This document shows positions 52,654 to 62,220 of a DNA stretch of 64,000 nucleotides, piece by piece. The position numbers and the translations under genes are program-made. The stretch is from Victivallales bacterium (GTDB lineage: Bacteria > Verrucomicrobiota > Lentisphaeria > Oligosphaerales > Oligosphaeraceae): NCBI GenBank assembly GCA_017554445.1, contig JAFZIJ010000126.1, forward strand, positions 1 to 64,000, given 5' to 3'. The notes below the pieces were generated by a model that did no database searches, was not told the DNA's origin, and saw only the letters and a list, made by a program, of their open reading frames with translations. Each line of letters begins with the position of its first letter. Within the stretch, counting starts at the first letter, position 1.

Positions 52654-54996
52654 ATGCGTGAAAAAATCAATCTGAATCATGGTTGGCGCGTGCTCGTCAA
52701 TCCCCCTGCCCCGCCCGTCGCGAAAACAAAGGCCGGCATGTATCTCTCCGCCAAGACGGAACGCCTCAAATGGGGCCCTGGAGCCTATCATCATATCGAT
52801 GTCCATGAACATTGGAGCACCACGACGGAACTCTCGTCCGAACCATGGCAAACCGTTGATCTGCCCCATGACTACATCATCGCCCAGACGCCATCGCAAG
52901 ACGAAACGTGCGCGTTGGGCTATTTCAAATCCTATCCCGCATGGTACCGCCGCCACTTCAAGCTCTCACCGGAAGACGAGAATAAACGCCTCGTCGTTTA
53001 TTTCGAAGGGATTACGGGTATTTCCGACATCTATCTCAACGGCTGTTTTCTAAAGCACAACGAAGGCGGCTATGTCTCGTTTGAAGTTGACATCACGGAT
53101 CTTGCGCGATTCGACCAGGAGAACGTCCTCTCCGTCTATGTCAATCCGGACAGCTATGAGACATGGTGGTACGAAGGCGGCGGCATCTACCGCAATGTCT
53201 GGCTCGTCAAGACGGACATGGTCGCCGTTGATCTATGGGGCGTTTTCCTGCCCGTCCGAAAGTTACAAGATTCGCTATGGCAAGTACCTGTGGAAGTCGA
53301 TGTCCGTAACGACGGCTATGAAGATGAAGCCGTACAGATCACATGCGACCTGTTGAATCCGGCCGGCCAATCCATCGCGACGCTGTCCATGAATGGCGTT
53401 GCCAAAGCCCGCGGCATTGTAAAGCTTTCCGCTGGAACGACGATTCGCAATCCAGAGCTTTGGGACAATGATTCGCCAAAACAATACACCGCCGTTGTTA
53501 CCGTTCGTAAAAACATCAACGGCAATTTCATCGACTGCGATTCCGTCGAACAGCGTTTCGGTTTCCGTGAAGCCGTCTTCACCGCTGATAAAGGTTTCTT
53601 CCTGAATGGCCGTAAGGTGAAAATCAAAGGCGTCTGCGGCCATCTGGACATAGGCCTCGTCGGCAAGGCTGTATCTGACAATCTATGTCGCTACAAGGCA
53701 GAACTTTACAAAGAGATGGGCGCCAACGCGTTCCGCACAAGCCACTACCCCCATCAAGAGGCGTTCATGGACGCTTGTGACGAACTCGGACTGCTTGTCA
53801 TGGACGAAACACGCCGCTTCGAATCCAATCCGGATGCCGTCGCCCAAATGGAAATGCTTGTGAAACGCGACCGCAACCGCCCATCCGTCATCCTCTGGTC
53901 CACCGGCAACGAAGAATCCATGTATTTTTCCATTCCGCAAGGCGTTCGCATCCAAAAGGCACTCGCCAACGCCGTCCGTAAACTGGATCCAACGCGCCCC
54001 ATCGTCGCCGCCATCGACCATCCGGCCAACGCCCTTGTCCGCGGCGAACTCGATGTCATCGGCATCAACTACAGCCTCGGCCTGTTCGACAAATCACATG
54101 AAGATTATCCGAACACGCCGATCATCTCGAGCGAAAATTGCGCCGTCGGTTCAACGCGTGGCTGGTATTACGGCGACAGCCCGGACACAGGCCGTCTGGA
54201 CGCCCGCGACCGTAATCCAGGCTCGGGAACGTTCGCTTCCGGCCGCGAAGAGACATGGAAATTCATCATGTCACGACCATGGATCGGCGGCGGGTTCCAA
54301 TGGGACGCCGTCGAACATCGTGGCGAAGCCGTCTGGCCACGCCTTTGCTCCGTTTCGGGCGCCATCGATCTCTTCCTCCAACGAAAAGACGCCTTCTACC
54401 AAAATCAGTCTCACTGGCTCGACACGCCGATGATTCACATATTGCCGCACTGGAATCATAAAGGCTTGGAAGGCATGCCCATAACCGTTTGGATTTACAC
54501 GAATTGCGATGAAGTTGAGCTATTCCTCAATGGCAACAGTCTCGGACGAAAAGCCGTCACGCCATACACACATCTCGAATATCCCGTGGAATACCAGCCA
54601 GGCCGTTTGGAAGCCGTTGGTTACATCAACGGCAAAATCGCTGTTCGGGATGTACAGGAAACAACTGGCCCCGCCGTCGCGTTGAAACTATCGCTCGCCA
54701 ACGGCCCCGTCCGTTTCAATGGTGAAGACATTGCTCTTATCACCTGCACAGCTGTCGACGCCGAAGGACGCGAAGTTCCTGATGCGACGCCATTTGTCCA
54801 TTTCGATAGCACAGGCGACGGCCATATCGTCGGCACAGGATCCGACAACACAGACCACGTTCCCGTACCGTGCACATCCCGCCAAATGCATGCAGGAAAG
54901 ATCAGCATTGCCGTCAAACTCGGCAGCAAGCCTGACGGCTCCTTCACCCTCTTCGCCCGTGCAAACGGCCTGTCATCAGCATTCCATACCATTTGA
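52654..54996 (+). CDS. Glycoside hydrolase family 2 (beta-galactosidase/glucuronidase-like)
   Basis: 780 aa. The N-terminal jelly-roll shows WYRRHFKLSPEDENKRLVVY and YEGGGIYRNVWLV. The barrel has FRTSHYPHQEAFMDACDELG, the acid/base Glu420 in STGNEES, and the probable nucleophile Glu494 in IISSENCAVG. C-terminal beta-sandwich domains follow (VWIYTNCDEVELFLNGNSLG). There is no signal peptide. It removes terminal beta-linked sugars from oligosaccharides brought into the cell. Confidence 0.92.
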   Translation: MREKINLNHGWRVLVNPPAPPVAKTKAGMYLSAKTERLKWGPGAYHHIDVHEHWSTTTELSSEPWQTVDLPHDYIIAQTPSQDETCALGYFKSYPAWYRRHFKLSPEDENKRLVVYFEGITGISDIYLNGCFLKHNEGGYVSFEVDITDLARFDQENVLSVYVNPDSYETWWYEGGGIYRNVWLVKTDMVAVDLWGVFLPVRKLQDSLWQVPVEVDVRNDGYEDEAVQITCDLLNPAGQSIATLSMNGVAKARGIVKLSAGTTIRNPELWDNDSPKQYTAVVTVRKNINGNFIDCDSVEQRFGFREAVFTADKGFFLNGRKVKIKGVCGHLDIGLVGKAVSDNLCRYKAELYKEMGANAFRTSHYPHQEAFMDACDELGLLVMDETRRFESNPDAVAQMEMLVKRDRNRPSVILWSTGNEESMYFSIPQGVRIQKALANAVRKLDPTRPIVAAIDHPANALVRGELDVIGINYSLGLFDKSHEDYPNTPIISSENCAVGSTRGWYYGDSPDTGRLDARDRNPGSGTFASGREETWKFIMSRPWIGGGFQWDAVEHRGEAVWPRLCSVSGAIDLFLQRKDAFYQNQSHWLDTPMIHILPHWNHKGLEGMPITVWIYTNCDEVELFLNGNSLGRKAVTPYTHLEYPVEYQPGRLEAVGYINGKIAVRDVQETTGPAVALKLSLANGPVRFNGEDIALITCTAVDAEGREVPDATPFVHFDSTGDGHIVGTGSDNTDHVPVPCTSRQMHAGKISIAVKLGSKPDGSFTLFARANGLSSAFHTI

Positions 54997-55001
54997 TACG
55001 T

Positions 55002-55715
55002 TCAAGCCAACTTGCCGAAGCGGCGCAGATTCCAGACGAAGCCTTTCGCCAGCCGTTTGTCCGCATCGGCAAAATGGCCGCCGACATTCCATTCCAATAC
55101 GCAATTCGCCTCGCCCAATTGCTGTTTTAGCAAGTCGTATTCGCTTCGCACGCAATCACCAACGCGACTTAATACAGGATTACGCGTCTTCTCTTCGCGG
55201 TCGCCAAGACTCAGATAGACTTGCTTCGCCTTCACAGGATGTGCTTCCGCATACGACAGCCAGTCGCGAATCCATAGCGACGGCGACGCGGCCGCGACGC
55301 CATCCAGACAATCTGTTTCCGACGCGGCCCACAACGCGAACATTCCAGCCAACGAATAACAGCCCAAAACGACAGGCAGTTTCCCATATTGCTTAATCAT
55401 TTCCGGCAGAATGACATCTGTCACATTCTGCAATGTCTTACGCGCCATGCTGCCGACCTCCGGACGCTTTGAAAGAGCGGGATCCGCCCATGGCGTCAAT
55501 TCGCTCTCCCAATCGTCGATGCAGCATGCAGCCATCACAAACGGGACATTGCATTCGGCGGCGATCATCGTCGCCATGCCAGCGACATCGTTCCGTTCAT
55601 CGCTTCCCAGCATCCATATCAACAGACACTTCGGATCTTCCTGCGCATACAACAGGCAGTTTCGTCCGCCAATGATACGTTCACAAACCGTCATTTTCTG
55701 TGGAATATCATTCAT
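55002..55715 (-). CDS. Esterase-like alpha/beta hydrolase
   Basis: 237 aa. The nucleophile elbow is GCYSLAGMFAL with Ser; LYLSLGDREEK-type Asp (seen as SLGDREEKTRN) and His in VGGHFADADKRL complete the triad. It resembles esterase D/enterochelin-esterase-like enzymes that deacetylate sugars. Cytoplasmic. The start overlaps the stop of the DUF2264 gene by four bases, so it is translated with it. Confidence 0.8.
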   Translation of the reverse strand: MNDIPQKMTVCERIIGGRNCLLYAQEDPKCLLIWMLGSDERNDVAGMATMIAAECNVPFVMAACCIDDWESELTPWADPALSKRPEVGSMARKTLQNVTDVILPEMIKQYGKLPVVLGCYSLAGMFALWAASETDCLDGVAAASPSLWIRDWLSYAEAHPVKAKQVYLSLGDREEKTRNPVLSRVGDCVRSEYDLLKQQLGEANCVLEWNVGGHFADADKRLAKGFVWNLRRFGKLA

Positions 55716-57601
55716 TTTGCCTTGAACACCAAGCGGATACGGCCATTTTCATCCACAGGGAAACGATAGACTTTGTAGATGCCTGTCCGATTCGTGACGC
55801 GCTGTTCCTCCAATGTCGGCACGGAACTTCCTGCAACCACGACTGCACCGCCATCCATTGTCGCCGTCAGCGAATTTTCATCCACCGCCACGACAGGCTG
55901 ATGCTTTCCATCATTTTCTAGAATCGGCACTTCCCACACGCCGTCCTGGCAGTCGCCGCCAAGTTCACCGTCCAGCGTGATTTCCGTTGGCATAACCGTC
56001 CATGTTTCAGCAATCGTAGCACCTTTCATGTTCCATTTCAACTGGATAGAGACCTTTTCAGGCTTCTCTTCCAAGACGGTATATTCGTTATCCTCTTCCT
56101 TCACCTTCTGAGCCAACCGCCAAACCGTGCCAGCCGCATTCTTCCAACACGGCGCGATGGACGCGGGATAATCCGCTTTCGGGAAACCTTCAGCAATCTT
56201 GTATTTTGGATTGAGAGCGAACGGCAACGCAGGCAACAGGCCATACGGAACGCCTTTCAGCAGAATCCGTCCCATGCCCGTTGCGTCCTCTGTCAGTTGC
56301 GCACGCGTATCATATTCGAAACCATTGCCTTGGCAATTTACGAAAATCTTATGGAACGCGCCGTGCAGATAAAACGCATAGGAGGTCCATTCCGACAGCG
56401 TCGGCGTCTCTTCAATCGTATCATCCGCATACAACGCCGCCATGCCCAAAAATCCCGCCGACAGCAGACTATAGACGGAATACTGCCCATAGCCGTCGCA
56501 ACCATGCAACAGGTTGGGATCAAAATAGTTCTTGATATGGCGGTGCGGCTTCTCCCCCACCAGATACGGATAGATCAACTGCGCGCTGCGACGAGCCTGC
56601 CGCTTGAACATACCGGCCACACGTGGATTGATTCCTTTGTAGCGAAGCGCTTCCATTTCGCACATGGCGGCGGTCATCGCCTCCTGGAACTGGAACTGCG
56701 CGGAACGGCCACCAAACGGTACATATCCCTGCGGCGACACATAGCGCAGCATCGTCAATGCAGCCTTGCGCAGCAAGTCATTGAGCTTCTCAAAGTTGCG
56801 ACCACGATAGCCCCACATCAACGCGCAGGACAATTGGAAGCGCGTCGTGATGTCATACGTGAACGGATCGTTTGGATCGCGATACATGCCGTTCTCCGTA
56901 AAATGGACGTACTGCGGCTCTAAATAGCGATCGAAGAACGTATTGCCCCAAAAGACGCCTTCTGGGCCAGTGATGCCCATGGCCTGCCGCATGGCTTCAC
57001 CACTCGCGCCGAAAAGGCACCAGTTGTTGAATCTGGCGATCTTCTGGCCGGTCTTGTCAACCACTTTATAGACATCTTCAGGCGAGACTTTCGCCAAGGC
57101 GTCACGCCAACGCGCAACACGCTCCGGCGGAGCAACATGCGTCAACGCCACCACGGCGACCGTCAGCTCCCGCATCCAAAAGTCCGGACTGCACGACGTC
57201 ACTTCCGGACGGCTTAATTTGTCACATGTGTAGTCCATCACGCGATAGACTTTTTCCTTCAATTCCGGCAGGCGGTTGAAATGGATCAACACGGCGCCCG
57301 CACTAGCGAAACGAGGGGACGTCTGGCCCCATTCACGATGCAGGACAGGATCAATGACGGCGCCTTTTTCATCCACCCAATTGGCGGCGAGCTTGACGAT
57401 TGGCTCCATCATGTCCAGATAATAGTCCCGCGTCTGGCCCGTCGGCTTGTAGTTCGGGGGCATGGCGGCCACGGGAAAATCATCCGCCAGATTTCCGCCG
57501 GGTAATTGGTCAAAAAACACTTTTCCGTCTTTCGTCCACTGGACCCCTGCCTGTGAAGTTACCGCCAAAGCGGTCATCAAAATCATGGTTAATTTGTGCA
57601 T
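55712..57601 (-). CDS. Secreted DUF2264-family protein
   Basis: 629 aa from the ATG at 57601, selected because it starts a signal peptide (MHKLTMILMTALAVTSQAG); the frame is open upstream only through repeat DNA. The chain is an alpha/alpha-toroid (NWCLFGASGEAMRQAMG, FHKIFVNCQGNGFEYDTR), as in DUF2264, plus a C-terminal beta-region. The family is found with pectin and uronate breakdown genes but its activity is unproven. Middle gene of a three-gene run: rhamnosidase, this gene, esterase. Confidence 0.8.
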   Translation of the reverse strand: MHKLTMILMTALAVTSQAGVQWTKDGKVFFDQLPGGNLADDFPVAAMPPNYKPTGQTRDYYLDMMEPIVKLAANWVDEKGAVIDPVLHREWGQTSPRFASAGAVLIHFNRLPELKEKVYRVMDYTCDKLSRPEVTSCSPDFWMRELTVAVVALTHVAPPERVARWRDALAKVSPEDVYKVVDKTGQKIARFNNWCLFGASGEAMRQAMGITGPEGVFWGNTFFDRYLEPQYVHFTENGMYRDPNDPFTYDITTRFQLSCALMWGYRGRNFEKLNDLLRKAALTMLRYVSPQGYVPFGGRSAQFQFQEAMTAAMCEMEALRYKGINPRVAGMFKRQARRSAQLIYPYLVGEKPHRHIKNYFDPNLLHGCDGYGQYSVYSLLSAGFLGMAALYADDTIEETPTLSEWTSYAFYLHGAFHKIFVNCQGNGFEYDTRAQLTEDATGMGRILLKGVPYGLLPALPFALNPKYKIAEGFPKADYPASIAPCWKNAAGTVWRLAQKVKEEDNEYTVLEEKPEKVSIQLKWNMKGATIAETWTVMPTEITLDGELGGDCQDGVWEVPILENDGKHQPVVAVDENSLTATMDGGAVVVAGSSVPTLEEQRVTNRTGIYKVYRFPVDENGRIRLVFKAK

Positions 57602-57607
57602 AGTTTT

Positions 57608-57661
57608 TAATAAAAGGTAATAAGGATTAAAGGGACAAACACGACTTATGGGATTAAAGGG
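57608..57661 (-). repeat. Nonamer mini-repeat, family A, opposite orientation
   Basis: Six 9-bp units; ATTAAAGGG occurs twice 27 bp apart, within a 13-bp exact repeat (57624-57636 and 57651-57663). Read on the - strand the units match CCCTTTCGT-type family A and lie six bases before the DUF2264 start. The last unit overlaps the rhamnosidase stop codon. Confidence 0.75.
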
Positions 57662-60194
57662 ACTTTTCAAAAGTATGGAAACCTGAGCCGACTTCCATGA
57701 CCTGCCCGTCAAAATGCACTTCCGCCGTCATGCCAAATGGCACATTGACAAGCAGATGCAACTTGTCATACCGCTTGAACCAACGCACCATCAACGGTCC
57801 TTTGATAGTATCGACCACGCAATGGACGCTCATGAGTTTGTTCGGAAAATACGGCGCCACACAGACTTTCCCGCAACCTGCTGTCAATGGCTTGATTCCA
57901 GCCAGATATGCATAGAACCAATGATACACCGCGCCATACATGGGATGGCTGTGGGAATTCATGCCCGCGTTCTTCTTCAGTTCGAAACGCTCCCAAATGG
58001 TCGTCGCTTCCTGTTGAATCGTATAGCCATAGGACGGATAATCCTCCTTCGTGATGAGCGCCCAGGCATCGTCGATATAGCCATACTGGCTCAGCACTTC
58101 AAAGAGATAGCGTGTACACAGGTTGCCCGTTGTGAACTTGTAGTCCCATTGACGCAATTCATCGCGCAATTTTTTCGCGGCTTCCGCTACATCTGCTTCT
58201 GGGAAGATACCCAACCACAACGGGAAGATTTGGCAGGCCTGCGATCCAGTCGCAAACGTCTTCGTGTCAGCATGATACCACTTTTTCAGCATTGCGTTTT
58301 TAACACATTCCGCTTTCTCCGCGTATTCCTTCGCCTCTTTCTCATATCCGAGAATCGTTGCGAACTCGCTGACCATACGGCAGTTGAAATAGGAATATCC
58401 CGTGGACATGAAGATGCCTGGTGTCACGCCGGAACGTGCCCCTTCGGGAGCGTCGCAGGCATATGCGGGAGCGGCCCAGTCGCCGTAATACGAATAATTG
58501 ACGATGCCGTCGTCACTATGCGCCAACAGACAGTCCGCCCAGCCTTTCCAGCCGTTGAAACCATCCTTCAGCATATCGAGATCGTTGTAATACAGATAAT
58601 TCTGCATACCTGTAATCAAGAAGGAGGAGCAAACGGGATCGGCAGGACGCGAGCCGAAGACCAACGGTGCCGTACACGTGATGGCGCCGTCGCCGCCTTG
58701 ATCGTTGCGCAAATCTTTGGCGATTTTACGGAAAATCGCATTCGATTCGAAACGATATGGGAAGGCTTCGAAACGAACCGTCGCATCGTTCATCCAGCCC
58801 ATCCGTTCGTCCCGCTGCGGGCAGTCCGTCAACAAGCCATGCGTGTTCGCACGTTCCGTCGCGACGCAATTATCATGGATTTTCGTAACCAACGCGCTGC
58901 CGCAGTTGAAGAAGCTCTTCTTATCCAAATTATTACGTAATGCGACTGCACGAATGTCATCTGTATCGATGGCGTTGCCAAGCCCTTCGACGCACGCATA
59001 GCGGAAGCCGTGGTAGGTGAAGATCGGCATGAACCATGTATCGTCCGTTTCTTTGCCGCTGACGATATAGCGGTCGGTGGCTTTCGCCGAACGAAGCGTC
59101 GCCGTGTAAAGTTCGCCATTTTCGTTGAGCTCTTCACTGTGTGTCAACGTGATGACCGTTCCCGCCGGCAGTCCTTTCGGAATACGTAAACGAATGACAC
59201 CAGCCAAGTTCTGACCGAAATCCATCACACATTTGCCATTCAAAGGCCATTGTGACGCAATGGTGTATTCCTCCGCCGGAAGAATCGGCGGCAACACCAT
59301 CGGCGTCATCTCGCCGCCAGGAGCGTCTTTCACAACAGCTTTTCCGAAGCCTTGGAAACCGACGCAACTCCATGGGGCATCCAATCTTGCGTCATACGTC
59401 ACACCGTTGAAAATGTCGTTATCCGTCCATGCGCCGTAGCCCGCCTGCCAACTATCATCCGAAACGATGGTCTGGCGGCTACCGTCCGCATATTCAATCT
59501 TCAGCATCGCCGTCATCTGTGGTTGACCGACAAAGCCTAATTTATGTTGATCGCCATCGACGCGCCGCGCGATTTCGTTGTCACGCCAACCGCGTCCGAC
59601 GATGACGCCGATGCAGTCTTTTCCCGTCAGTTTCGTCTCCAATTCCGGATACAGAACATATTGGCATTCATGAATATATTGCGTAACCGCCGGATCCATG
59701 GTGCAAGCATCCAACGCTTCGCCGTTTAGATAGACTTTCTGATAGCCGATACCGCAAACATATAGCTCCGCATGGCTAATAGCCTTTTCCGCAATTACTT
59801 CCTTACGGAAATAAAGGGCTTTCGTTCCTTCAGGTGATTCCATTCCAATCCATGGAGCCGACCATTCCGTATCCGCTACAAAGAAATAATCGCCAACCTC
59901 TTCACTTGTCTCGCCATGCGTACTTGTAACTTGCACAGTCACCAGCAAACAACGGCCTTCCGGCAGCTTGCTACCTGCATAGTGAATCAGTTGTTCGTCT
60001 GTTTCCACAATGCCGCTGTCCCACAAAAGCGACGTTTCATCCGTAACCAACACGCGGCAGCTTGCCTGTCGATCATCCGCGCAACCACTGCGGACGCCCC
60101 ATGAGAACGACAGCCCTCTGGCCGTGCAGAAATGTGTGCGCAGCTCTTCTCCAAGCAACTGGTGATTGACACGTAGCGATGTGATTTCCAACAT
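57654..60194 (-). CDS. Alpha-L-rhamnosidase, GH78
   Basis: 846 aa. The N-terminal beta-domains contain RKEVIAEKAISHAELYVCGI and YLNGEALDACTMDPAVTQY. The catalytic (alpha/alpha)6 barrel has the family signature TDCPQRDERMGWMNDATVRF, with general acid in the DER/GWxxDA region, and the end YPSYGYTIQQEATTIWERF. No signal peptide: it cleaves terminal rhamnose from imported oligosaccharides, such as rhamnogalacturonan pieces. An AAGGAT site precedes the ATG. Confidence 0.95.
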   Translation of the reverse strand: MLEITSLRVNHQLLGEELRTHFCTARGLSFSWGVRSGCADDRQASCRVLVTDETSLLWDSGIVETDEQLIHYAGSKLPEGRCLLVTVQVTSTHGETSEEVGDYFFVADTEWSAPWIGMESPEGTKALYFRKEVIAEKAISHAELYVCGIGYQKVYLNGEALDACTMDPAVTQYIHECQYVLYPELETKLTGKDCIGVIVGRGWRDNEIARRVDGDQHKLGFVGQPQMTAMLKIEYADGSRQTIVSDDSWQAGYGAWTDNDIFNGVTYDARLDAPWSCVGFQGFGKAVVKDAPGGEMTPMVLPPILPAEEYTIASQWPLNGKCVMDFGQNLAGVIRLRIPKGLPAGTVITLTHSEELNENGELYTATLRSAKATDRYIVSGKETDDTWFMPIFTYHGFRYACVEGLGNAIDTDDIRAVALRNNLDKKSFFNCGSALVTKIHDNCVATERANTHGLLTDCPQRDERMGWMNDATVRFEAFPYRFESNAIFRKIAKDLRNDQGGDGAITCTAPLVFGSRPADPVCSSFLITGMQNYLYYNDLDMLKDGFNGWKGWADCLLAHSDDGIVNYSYYGDWAAPAYACDAPEGARSGVTPGIFMSTGYSYFNCRMVSEFATILGYEKEAKEYAEKAECVKNAMLKKWYHADTKTFATGSQACQIFPLWLGIFPEADVAEAAKKLRDELRQWDYKFTTGNLCTRYLFEVLSQYGYIDDAWALITKEDYPSYGYTIQQEATTIWERFELKKNAGMNSHSHPMYGAVYHWFYAYLAGIKPLTAGCGKVCVAPYFPNKLMSVHCVVDTIKGPLMVRWFKRYDKLHLLVNVPFGMTAEVHFDGQVMEVGSGFHTFEKSL

Positions 60195-60369
60195 GTTGTA
60201 TCCTTGGCTATTAGTGTTTATCTACTATCTTTCATTATCTTGTTTTTCGCGAAGCCCCCGCGCGCAGCGCCATGAAACCGCCGAGTCGCCGGAGCCGGTT
60301 GCATCATTCGCAATCAACGTCTTGTTTCATCATTGAATCTTTTATGCTTTGTCGGCCCGGCGGCGAGGC

Positions 60370-60399
60370 ATTCGTATTCATTCGTGTCTATTCGTGGTT
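60370..60399 (+). repeat. Decamer mini-repeat, family G, three units
   Basis: ATTCGTATTC, ATTCGTGTCT, ATTCGTGGTT in 10-bp phase, shortly after the metallo-hydrolase stop codon (- strand). The rest of the gap 60195-60413 holds GC-rich sequence with no recognised feature. Confidence 0.8.
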
Positions 60400-60413
60400 G
60401 TAAATTTAGTGGT

Positions 60414-61355
60414 TTATATAAATCTGACGTCACCATCCGTCATGATTTCCGCTGGCATCGTCAGCTGTTTGGAGAACTTGTCAAAGCGCCCCTCCCAGCC
60501 TTTCGCCTCCCATGAATCGCCATGATGCTGGAAGCATAACTTCTTGACAGGCAGATCTTTCAGACGTTCAACCGCCAGTTTGATTGGATAATGGACTAGT
60601 TCGCAGACAAGCAGATCGACGCCGTTCTTCTGGATGCCCTCCAACGGCAGATCAAAGCTCTTGTGCAAATCGCCGGAGAAGAAAATCCTTTTTCCGTTCG
60701 CACATTCGAAGAGGAACGAAAACGCAACGGGCGTGCCGTCCGGCAGACGCGACATATGGTTGTTGCCGTATGCCGTCACCTTGATGTTGCCGTCATCAAA
60801 AATCTGCCCTTCCTTGAAGACTTGCAGATGATGCCATTTGGGATAGACGCCGTGGTGATGCGCCGTCTTGATGTCCTTCATGATCTTCAGTAACTCCTCT
60901 GATGGCAACAGGATATCATATGTCGCCGCCAAGCGGGGATCCCCTTCTTTGAAGATTTTGCGGAACGACGAAATCTGCTGTTGCAACCCATACAGCCCGC
61001 CGTAGTGGTCCAGATGCGCATGGGTGATGAATATGGCATTGATGTCCGAAACATGCGTGCCCGATTTCATGATGTTCGCGGCCGCGCCCTCTCCCGCGTC
61101 GATGACATAGTTTTTACCGCCTGTTTGCAACAGCGTGCAGGAATGGGCGCGCGTCGTCGTCACGCGTCCATGGCTTGTGCCGATGAACGTGATTTTCACT
61201 TCGTCATCCTTCGGAGGGCGTTTCTTATCAACAGGTTGCGCCGCTTCAGGCTTCGCCTCCTGCGCAACGGCCTTGCCGCCAAGGCCGAACATCGCCGCCA
61301 CCAAACCAAATCGTTTGAAAAAACTACGTCTGTTTAATTCATCATTCATAAGCAT
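60414..61355 (-). CDS. Exported metallo-beta-lactamase-fold hydrolase (Tat-like signal)
   Basis: 313 aa (311 if the ATG at 61349 is used). The N-terminus LNRRSFFKRFGLVAAMFGLG is a twin-arginine-type signal. The MBL metal motif THAHLDHYGG, then SGDLHKSFD and FQHHGDSW, gives the usual His/Asp ligands of RNase Z/AHL-lactonase-like enzymes. The substrate is unknown. The upstream 61355 ATG lies in a heptamer repeat. It follows the SDR gene, probably in one operon with RraA-like and GH10 genes. Confidence 0.82.
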   Translation of the reverse strand: MLMNDELNRRSFFKRFGLVAAMFGLGGKAVAQEAKPEAAQPVDKKRPPKDDEVKITFIGTSHGRVTTTRAHSCTLLQTGGKNYVIDAGEGAAANIMKSGTHVSDINAIFITHAHLDHYGGLYGLQQQISSFRKIFKEGDPRLAATYDILLPSEELLKIMKDIKTAHHHGVYPKWHHLQVFKEGQIFDDGNIKVTAYGNNHMSRLPDGTPVAFSFLFECANGKRIFFSGDLHKSFDLPLEGIQKNGVDLLVCELVHYPIKLAVERLKDLPVKKLCFQHHGDSWEAKGWEGRFDKFSKQLTMPAEIMTDGDVRFI

Positions 61356-61361
61356 TTAACA

Positions 61362-61389
61362 ATTAAGCATTAAGCATTCAGCATTATAA
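61362..61389 (-). repeat. Heptamer mini-repeat, family F, four units
   Basis: ATTAAGC, ATTAAGC, ATTCAGC, ATTATAA in 7-bp phase, in the gap between the SDR stop codon (which it overlaps) and the metallo-hydrolase start. Same consensus as at 36551. Confidence 0.85.
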
Positions 61390-62139
61390 ATGTAAGCCGC
61401 CAGTTACTGGAATATCGATGCCTGTGATATAGCTACCGCACGGCGCCGCCAGAAGCAACGCCGAGCCGGCGATATCATCCGCCGCACCAATACGATGCGT
61501 CGGCACCCAGTTGATGAAATTTTCGACCATTTTCGGATCGGAAAGCACTTTTGCGTTACGATCTGTCGCGATGATTCCAGGAGAAATCGTATTCGCCGTG
61601 ATACCAAACCGCCCGTAGCTCCGCGCGATGTTTATCATCATGTTCATCAGCGACGATTTCGTCGAAGCATAGATGGCCAGATTCAGGCCCGGCCGATAGT
61701 GGTTGACGCTACTGATGCCGATGATGCGACCGAAATTGCGTTCCTTCATGACTGGCAATGCGCGCTGCAGCAGAATGAAATTCGCCTTCACGTTCGCGGA
61801 ATATTCCTTTTCGTACTCTGCCGTTGTGAAGTCTTCGAATCCCATGTATGTCTGCATGGAGGCATTCAGCACGAGAATGTCCGGAACATCCATTTCCGCC
61901 GCAAAAGCCTTCGTCGCCGCTTCGTCGGACAAATCGCAAATGGCTTTATCGCAGGCGATTCCCTCTTTTTTCGCCTCTTCCACCGCCGCATCCAATTTTT
62001 CCGACGGCTTGCTGCCGTGGAAAATCACCTTCGCTCCTGCGCGGCCCAACGTCATGGCAATGGACTTGCCGATACCGCGGGAAGATCCCGTCACCAACGC
62101 CGTCTTGCCAGACAAATCAAACATTTCCGCTATTGTCAT
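61384..62139 (-). CDS. Short-chain dehydrogenase/reductase
   Basis: 251 aa. Cofactor motif TGSSRGIGKSIAMTLGRAG; catalytic Ser in IGISSVNH, Tyr/Lys in YASTKSSLMNM; SPGIIATDRN and the C-terminal GIDIPVTGGLHL are typical of gluconate 5-dehydrogenase/3-ketoacyl-reductase-like SDRs. In this setting (GH10, RraA-like, MBL) a sugar acid or keto-sugar is the likelier substrate. Cytoplasmic. Confidence 0.88.
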   Translation of the reverse strand: MTIAEMFDLSGKTALVTGSSRGIGKSIAMTLGRAGAKVIFHGSKPSEKLDAAVEEAKKEGIACDKAICDLSDEAATKAFAAEMDVPDILVLNASMQTYMGFEDFTTAEYEKEYSANVKANFILLQRALPVMKERNFGRIIGISSVNHYRPGLNLAIYASTKSSLMNMMINIARSYGRFGITANTISPGIIATDRNAKVLSDPKMVENFINWVPTHRIGAADDIAGSALLLAAPCGSYITGIDIPVTGGLHL

Positions 62140-62157
62140 CTTGTCACCTTGTTCTTA

Positions 62158-62220
62158 TCTGGAATCACTGGATACTCTGGAATTACTGGATATTCTGGAA
62201 TTACTGGATATTCTGGAATC
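62158..62220 (-). repeat. Nonamer mini-repeat, family B, seven perfect-phase units
   Basis: TCTGGAATC, ACTGGATAC, then alternating TCTGGAATT and ACTGGATAT, ending TCTGGAATC: exactly 63 bp. On the transcribed strand it reads TCCAGAATA/TCCAGTAAT and lies 18 bp before the SDR start. Confidence 0.95.
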
